From the NCBI RefSeq assembly GCF_963583255.1, contig NC_084808.1, positions 27,236,300 through 27,300,299 on the forward strand: 64,000 nt of DNA, written 5' to 3'. The DNA comes from Pyrus communis. Its lineage: Eukaryota > Streptophyta > Magnoliopsida > Rosales > Rosaceae. The notes below the pieces were generated by a model that had not been told where the DNA came from, did no database searches, and saw only the letters and a program-made list of their open reading frames with translations. The position numbers and the translations under genes were made by a program. Numbering within the stretch: position 1 is the stretch's first letter; the number at the start of each line of letters is the position of its first letter. This document shows positions 57,525 to 64,000 of this stretch, piece by piece.

Positions 57525-60500
57525 GGTGGTGGTGATTTGGTTTATTTGTTTATACGAGAGAGAGAGAGAGGAGTGAGATTTTGGGCTGTTGGTGGAGAAG
57601 GTAAGTGGGGACTAGAGAGAAAGGCAGAAAGGCAATAAATAAAGAAATGAAATTTTTTTATGTTATATATTGTGGGGTACTTGGTTCTTTTGTGTTGTGG
57701 GATCCATGGATTTCACTATATTTCAGGCGCAGGATCTTTACCAATTTCAAATTTATCAGTGAGTGGCCTGCTGTTAGTGACATTGGAAGGTAAAGTTGGG
57801 GTGAAAGAGGATAAAATTTTCTATATATCTAAAATACTTATCACGTGATGTATTTTTTTTATGTATAAGTGGCCAACATATCGAGATGTCTATTTTTAAC
57901 GTTTTATAATTTGATTTGAATTATAACACTACGCAACGATGGTACATGCATACTAGAAAATAAATCGAGAGAGTGAGAGGGGAGGGGTCTGCAAGTTCAA
58001 CGTGGACTGGATTGGATTGGAAAGGAGAAGGAAGCAAACAATATGAGATGAGATGTTTGGGTTTTGGCGTGTTTGGGAATGGAGGAGACAAAAACCGGAG
58101 GAGAGTAGTGGCAGTGGCAAAGAATGCAAAATGCATTGAGGATAGCGTTCTTAAAATTATTACCAACACAAAAACACCACCACTCCTTACTTTTTCTTCC
58201 TCGCTTTTCTCCAAAACCCTAATTAATGCTGGATTCCCGAGTCCTTGGCTTAGCCCTGTCTAATATTTTCTGCCCCTCTCTCTTTCTATTTATTTTAGAA
58301 TAGTGTCAAAAAGATTAAATTTGGAGATAAAATTTAGAAACTAAATGATGTGTTACTAATAAAATGAACATATTTATTACCATTTAAGTAATAAACTAAA
58401 CATCAACTTTCATGTTTTTTTATTTTCAAAATATAATCTTTGTAACATTACCTGTTATTTTATTCATCTTCTGCCCTTATATACTCTCTCTCTTTATCTC
58501 TTCCAAAAGTAGAGAGAGATACAGAGTTAAAAAGATGAATCTACGGACATGCACGCATATATTGGCATACAGTATGTGGAGGCCATGGAGAACTGTAGAC
58601 TGGAAGGCGTGAGTTTATCTCCCCAATTTTTGTTATTAAAAGACATGGTGATAGTGATAGTGAATCAGTGATGGTGCCAAATAATACGAATATTATTAAT
58701 TTTGGTGGAAACTGGAAAGGGACATTACCATTTTAATTTTCAAATTTTACTTTTTGTTTTTGAAGTGTATATATATGAAATAAAATTTGAAAAAATGAAA
58801 TGCACAAGAACTGGCATGGGTGGTACTGTTTTTCTTTAAGGGCAAGCCACCTGCACTGTAAGAAAGTAAAGAGAGCTCACTTTACACCCTACCCAGCTGC
58901 TTAAAAGTAACATTTCATTCAACTATTAATACTACTGCTTATGTTCTATACTTTTTCAATTAGAATCTCAGACAAAATCCATGCACAAGTGCCATCGTGG
59001 TACATATATGTGCAAAATCTCAATGTTCAACAGAAAGTGAAGATATATGAGACAATTCTTTTGTCTTGGCACCTCCAAACTCAATGTGTCAACAGTTTGT
59101 TTCTCATACCAACATGCATGCTAGCTAGCTAATTTTAAAAAGCTATGTTCACTTTTGACAACACCCCATTAATTTTCCTACAAATTATTTAAGGTGAATT
59201 TGATAAACATTTCGCTTTTAATTTTTAGTGTTTTATTTTTGTATTGTAATTTTTTTTTAAAAGAAAACAAAGAGTGTGGGAAGAATGAGGAATAAAATGG
59301 TGTACATTGGAATAAGGATGGAGGATGGATGGTGGAAAAAACTGTGTATAAAATGATATGAAAATTAAAAATCAAAAACCAAAATCAAGTTTATGTAATT
59401 TTCACTTCCAACGTTTATTTTTATTTTTATTTCCATATATAGTTTCTACATTTTTTGCTCTTCTTTCCCACAATCTCTCCCGTTATCCTTTCCCATTACT
59501 CTATTTTCACATTTACTTATCTTTTATTTGTAGAGCAAAATAAAAATTAAAAACAAAATAATTATGGACTGACCTTATACGTTGCTGTACCACATACGTA
59601 TCTGTTTTCTAGATGAACAATGAACGGCCGGCCAACCTAAACGATTGGTGCAGCAGCAGTGACATAGTTTGACTGGATACCGCCCAAAACAGGAAGTGTA
59701 GATGGATTGTAATTCAAACCATCCCATCAATCTTCAGACATGATAGAAATTGATACAAAGGAAAAAGATAAAACAAGAGAAATGCTTAGGAGAGACTTTC
59801 AAATATTCGACTCTCTACTACAATACTACACTCATGTTTTTGACATAATATCTCTATTACAAAATTACTTTATGTTTTTGACATAATATTTTATAATATT
59901 GATATGATAATTAACGTTAAACTGTAAGTTGACAGAGTCCATTGTCGTGTTTCTTCCTGAAGCGCTCCATCAATCCCATTCACATAACCCCATGGCAATG
60001 GACTACCAAAAAAGGACTGGTAAAAACAGTATAGGTTTCCCTATAGATCCACTTTTAAGTTTCTTATCAGGTTTAAGAGATCCACTAGCACTGGATCGGT
60101 GGATCCATGATCATGAGATGACTAATCAATTGACAAAACTAGTGTGCTCGAAAACATGCATGCATGCATGCATAGCTAGCAGCTGATAGAGAGAGAATGG
60201 TAGTTTGCCAAGCATAGGAGTCTAGCTAAATAAATTTTATAAATAAAGATCACTATTATTATATGCATGGTGCTGCTTTTGAACATGAACTTTGTTTTAG
60301 TGATTAATTGATGGCTCATCAGATACTTCTCTGAGACAAAGGTCAAGTGCCTGCATGTGGGTTCGATTCGAATTACAGAAAGTTTCTGTACCACTTTTCA
60401 TCTTTGCCGTTTTGCCTTATGATTTAACAAGATTAGCACAAAATGGATTTTAACTAACTATGAAGTCTATAATATGCTATTGCAAATACACTCTTATAGA

Positions 60501-60719
60501 TACCCTTTTTATATACAGAAGGAACTGTAGTTTTAAACACCTTACTTCATGGATACAGTTACGCTCTTAACCACTTAAGTTGTATATCTCTTATAATTTC
60601 TTAAATACCTTAGCAGCAATGAGTTTAGAAAGATACTTATATTAGTTATATATATGGTTGAAATAGAGCATAAGGCAAAACAACATTTGTCTCCAAACAG
60701 TCATGAATGATCTATCCTA
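57525..60719. other. Intergenic upstream of the WIP gene
   Basis: Presumed WIP promoter and leader (GA-rich about 57555-57575), then AT-rich sequence. A GCAT tandem repeat lies near 60155-60172. Open frames here are short and domain-free. Confidence 0.4.
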
Positions 60720-60870
60720 ATTCAAGAGAGATTCTCTCATGCAAACATGTTTTATTTTTAGTGGCATCATTATTTAATAATTACTGCCACGTTATCAAAA
60801 GCTGGCACAACCCATCCAATAAACAAATGCCACTCAGCAAACTAATTACATAAGAGAATCTCTCCTAACC
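60720..60870. mobile_element. Short inverted-repeat element, ~150 bp
   Basis: The left arm TTCAAGAGAGATTCTCTCATG and right arm AAGAGAATCTCTCCT are inverse. The inner parts (ATTACTGCCACGTT and a degenerate form) pair less well. No coding frame. Confidence 0.55.
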
Positions 60871-60967
60871 CATATTGCAACTAATCAATACATAGAGTGA
60901 ATAATTGAAACTCATGTAGTATTAAATGTTGTGTATATATATTGGATGGGGTGTATGTATATAATGA

Positions 60968-61125
60968 ATGCTAACGAGACTCTCTCAAAAGTGGGACTCT
61001 CTATTTACTCTCGGTCACCTCATGTTTTTGGCACAATGTTTTATATTATTGACACAAAAATTGACGTTAAAATGAGGTATTAAGGAAGTTCATAGAGAGT
61101 CTCACTTGAAAAGAGACTCCTTATC
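60968..61125. mobile_element. Short inverted-repeat element, ~155 bp
   Basis: The left end GAGACTCTCTCAAAAGTGGG and the inverse of CACTTGAAAAGAGACTCC enclose CATGTTTTTGGCACAATG and an AT-rich centre. A related, weaker copy lies at about 59780-59935 (CATGTTTTTGACATAATAT). Confidence 0.65.
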
Positions 61126-61631
61126 ATATGTATATATAGTAGTGGATGCAGTCCCTAGGATTGTTGTTGAATGACATATGCTAATTAAGGAGTTAAAAAG
61201 ACAAAGCTGTTGGTCACGCATGTCACTGCATTGCAAAATTTGTGTATGTGAGACTAGGAACGCAGGAAAGACAAAGTAAAAATTTCCAAAACCTTCGTCT
61301 TGTCAAAAAAGGAAGCTGGGGAAAGCCAACAGTGCCCATCTCATCAGACTTCATAGCCGCCCCCATTGATTTGTCACGGTCCGCAGCTGAGCGATGAGCT
61401 CCCACCCTCCCCCTTTTCTCTCCCTCCCCTGTAATATTAACTACTGTTCAAGTCCCAGTCCCAGTCCCAGCTCACCCTTTCACACGTTAAGATTTGATTT
61501 TTGACTCCACCCCACACAGGGATCTCTATGTGCTTCCGCCTGTGTAATTACTGTTTATGTTTAAATTTGAAATTTCTGATCAGTAAAAACTTATTTTGTG
61601 GAGAGTGAAAACAAATGAAAAGAAACCTTGT
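61126..61631. other. Intergenic, no gene recognised
   Basis: A minus-strand frame at 61223-61405 has no domain. A small GTCCCA tandem repeat lies near 61450-61470. Confidence 0.4.
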
Positions 61632-61736
61632 GTGTGTGTGTTTTTAATACAAGCAATATAGGAGGTAGGAATCGAACACGAAAACTCAGTATAATGATGA
61701 GTGCACTTACGAATTGAGCTACAAGTCATTTGCAAG
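61632..61736 (-). mobile_element. tRNA-derived SINE head
   Basis: Read on the minus strand, TTGTAGCTCAATTCGTAAG is A-box-like and GTGTTCGATTCCTACC is B-box-like, about 50 bp apart, as in tRNA-derived SINEs. The acceptor stem is not preserved, so it is not a tRNA gene. A GT repeat and poly-A/T follow. Confidence 0.7.
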
Positions 61737-61928
61737 TTCATACCAAACTTAATTTAATGTTTATAACTTGATAATAAAATTTTCATTACTAAGGTCATTT
61801 CCAATGCTAAGACCTAAATTCTGGATTTAAATCAAAAGACAAATGTGATCTTGATCTCAAACTTAAATTTGAGTCAATGTTTATAACTTTGGAGTTGTTA
61901 TTAACATTCTAAAAAAGATCGTATGTAG

Positions 61929-62037
61929 CCACATAGTACTATGGTCTAATGGTTGAACCACATTATTGATAATTCATTGTGAGGCTTAGTCCAACCCCTC
62001 CTCTTAGTGTAGATAATATCTTTTGTTAAAAAAAAAA
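61929..62037 (+). mobile_element. SINE, internally deleted
   Basis: It starts GCCACATAGTACTATGGTC and carries AACCACATTATTG and the TAGATAATATC tail shared with the elements at 17017 and 18377. The B-box portion is missing. It ends in a poly-A run. Confidence 0.7.
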
Positions 62038-62637
62038 GACAAAAAAAGTCGTATCCAATCATCAAAGTATAATTAATCTCTTATGTGTTCTTAAAGAAAA
62101 AAGGCCTAATAACATTTCACATATAAGTCTGAATATTAATTCTTGTGCACTGGGGCAAAGAATATAATAGGTCATAACTCACACTACTTTGGGAGATATT
62201 TTTTAGTTTGTCGGAAACATGGACCATACGTCATATGTCATTATACAAGTGGAAAGATACTTAAAAATAAATTTTTCTCAACTTGTATAATAATATATGG
62301 CGTACCACACATTTGAAAAATCTTTCCTACTTTGGGACCTCAAATATGAGAATTTGAACAAAAGGCTTCATGAACGCAGGAGCATCAACAAATGGATGTG
62401 TTAGTCTCTGGGCCCTGGATAGGGTTTTATTTCTAATAAAAGCACCCAACACCACGTGTTATGTTGGGGCTGATGAGATTCTTTTGTATTTGGGCAGGCC
62501 CGTTTTGGGGGTTCCATTTATAAACTTGTGGCATACAATAAAAGCTTAGCCCATTGTTCTTCAACATCAACACTGAGTCACTGACGGAAAGAAAAAGTTG
62601 GGTTACTTTTATACTTGCTGATTTGATTAGATTTAAA

Positions 62638-62706
62638 GAAAAACTAATAAAAAAAACTTGAAAACTTTGAGTTTTAATAAAGACAAAATTTTCGTTAAAG
62701 TTCCCC
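62638..62706. mobile_element. 69-bp mini-MITE, family E, with 9-bp target duplication
   Basis: It keeps only the ends and one arm of family E: AAAAACTAATAAAAAA, TTGAAAACTTTGAGTTTTAA and TTTTCGTTAAAGTTCCCC. Flanks AGATTTAAA (62629-62637) and AGATTTAAT (62707-62715) match at eight of nine bases. Confidence 0.8.
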
Positions 62707-62779
62707 AGATTTAATGCCCCACAGGATCAAAATCATTCACGTTGATCACATGGCTTGGCAACTTTAAGCACTTTTGAGG

Positions 62780-64000
62780 CTACAACCAAACAAAAATTTT
62801 TTTTTTTCAAGCAAGAAAATTTCCATTACATTTAAAACTAGTACAAGGATCGAAAAAAACCAGGTAAACAGCAACAGGTAAAGTAAAAAGCTCAAACAAA
62901 ATAAGAGCTGCAACCTAAGACACAACTAGAGGCCCACACAAGCTTAGATTCGAAGTCTACAAAACAAACAACAAAACCCTAATCTCCAGCAGCATAAACC
63001 AGACCAATGTTGCCGTCACATCTTTGGAGGAAGCCATACTTCGAATTGAGAAAGTAGACATCAGATTTAAGTCTCTTTCACAAACCCCTACAATATATAC
63101 AAACAAAGTATCTTATGGGTAGAAAGTGAGACTAAGGGGTATGTAAAATACCTAACACTTAGCCTCGATGAGGATCTGTTGACTCTAAAAATTACAAAAC
63201 CTAAGCGGCGCGCAGGCCGAGTAACTAATAAGCTAACTAAGTCCTTGGTTGAATGCGGGGCGTGCCAACTCGTCGGCCGAGCTCGGCCGAGGAGTAAAAT
63301 TTATTGATGTTGCATTGAGCGCGTTGCTGACTTCTTTACCTTGCGACTGCGACCGAGGAAGGAACACTCTCGGTCTTCAGGTTCTAGAGCCTAAAGACAA
63401 GGCTGCTAGTTCTGCGAAGTTCACAAATCATCGGTGCCTGATTTGGTCACTGTGACTATATTCGTAAGAGTATAAGCACGTCGAATCGACATCAGACTAT
63501 ACGGACACAAATATTCAAAGGTGATGTATGTCTTGATGGTAAAGGTGGTTCGACCGTCAGAATACCGAACTTTGAAACTCATCTGTGAGTATCCGATTCA
63601 TAAAATCGCTTGCCGTCCAGTACGCCGAATGTCGTAACTCATAACACTTTACTTCGCTGAAAAGGCTAATAAGGTGACCTCCGCCAACAAAGATTCGAAA
63701 ACCCTTCTCGATTGAGACTTGGATAGGTAACCAGTCGGCCTCGGTGCAATGCTATTTATCCAAACTGAAGGTGCTCCTCGGTCGACTGATTCTACGGCAA
63801 TAATGCTGTTTATCCAAACTGAAGGTGTTCGCTGGTTGCCTCCACAGTGCTGTTTATCCAAACTGAAGGTGTGTCGGTGGAAAAAGGAAAATGAAAAATC
63901 TCAAGATGTTTGAGAGGTTTTGTGCAGGGCAATTATGTGTTAAATTGAAGGTCCTCAATTGTTGCATGATTTCTTGTATTTATAGCACTAACTCCTTGAG
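62780..64000 (-). mobile_element. Probable LTR retrotransposon fragment, cut by the window edge
   Basis: This region differs in composition from its surroundings (segments with TCGGCCGAGCTCGGCCGAGG near 63270). It contains three direct repeats of TTTATCCAAACTGAAGGTG (about 63750-63870). A minus-strand TATAAATA near the right edge (about 63975-63985) is placed as in an LTR promoter. I see no gag-pol frame, no clear tRNA primer site and no second LTR, because the rest is outside the window. I infer an LTR and its flank; the class is unknown. Confidence 0.4.

Noticed and set aside
61632..61736. tRNA gene on the minus strand
   Set aside because: A- and B-box-like words are present but the acceptor stem does not pair and the anticodon arm is not intact, so it is a SINE head.
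1..64000. CRISPR array, operon-like cluster or a new defence-type system
   Set aside because: The window is plant nuclear DNA; no regular short repeats with unique spacers and no functionally linked gene cluster are seen.

Overview
The window is nuclear DNA of a woody dicot. It has large AT-rich intergenic spaces, genes with many introns and plant splice sites, plastid-targeted proteins and plant-only gene families. The dense population of small palindromic DNA elements and the 5S-RNA-bearing Cassandra-type TRIM resemble what I know of Rosaceae, most likely the apple/pear tribe. The family and tribe are inferences from recalled repeat types, not proof.

Genes, left to right: (1) the 3' end of a SOG1-type NAC factor (DNA-damage response), + strand, cut by the window edge; (2) a 50-aa DVL/ROTUNDIFOLIA peptide gene at 4997-5149, - strand, easily missed because a longer meaningless frame overlaps it; (3) a ten-exon STN7 thylakoid protein kinase, 9474-12640, - strand; (4) an intronless galacturonosyltransferase-like gene, 14708-15781, - strand; (5) a nine-exon malectin-like/LRR receptor-like protein without kinase, 22821-26933, + strand; (6) an intronless RAV (AP2+B3) repressor, 40182-41402, + strand; (7) a ten-exon chloroplast methionine aminopeptidase, 47132-50099, + strand; (8) a two-exon allene oxide cyclase (jasmonate synthesis), 51879-53066, + strand; (9) a two-exon WIP-type zinc-finger factor, 56132-57524, - strand. 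For every complete multi-exon gene the splice joins I chose keep the frame, and the summed coding length is a multiple of three.

The genes do not form an operon or an obvious cluster. They are ordinary neighbours whose products act in separate processes: genome integrity, growth, photosynthetic acclimation, cell wall, surface signalling, flowering/repression, protein maturation, jasmonate and organ identity.

The gaps hold the more unusual material. I see at least seven families of palindromic MITEs, several with 9-bp target duplications typical of Mutator-like elements, and several close to gene starts. There is a non-autonomous hAT element with a perfect 8-bp target duplication and a SINE inside it, a truncated Cassandra TRIM with 5S rRNA-like LTRs, and several tRNA-derived SINE pieces. 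There is also a seven-unit ~125-bp satellite with alternating unit types, a plastid rpl2 fragment, a LINE RNase H remnant, and what looks like part of an LTR at the right edge. I did not find a convincing new multi-gene system. The best candidates for something undescribed are the MITE families and the small alternating satellite beside the RAV gene.
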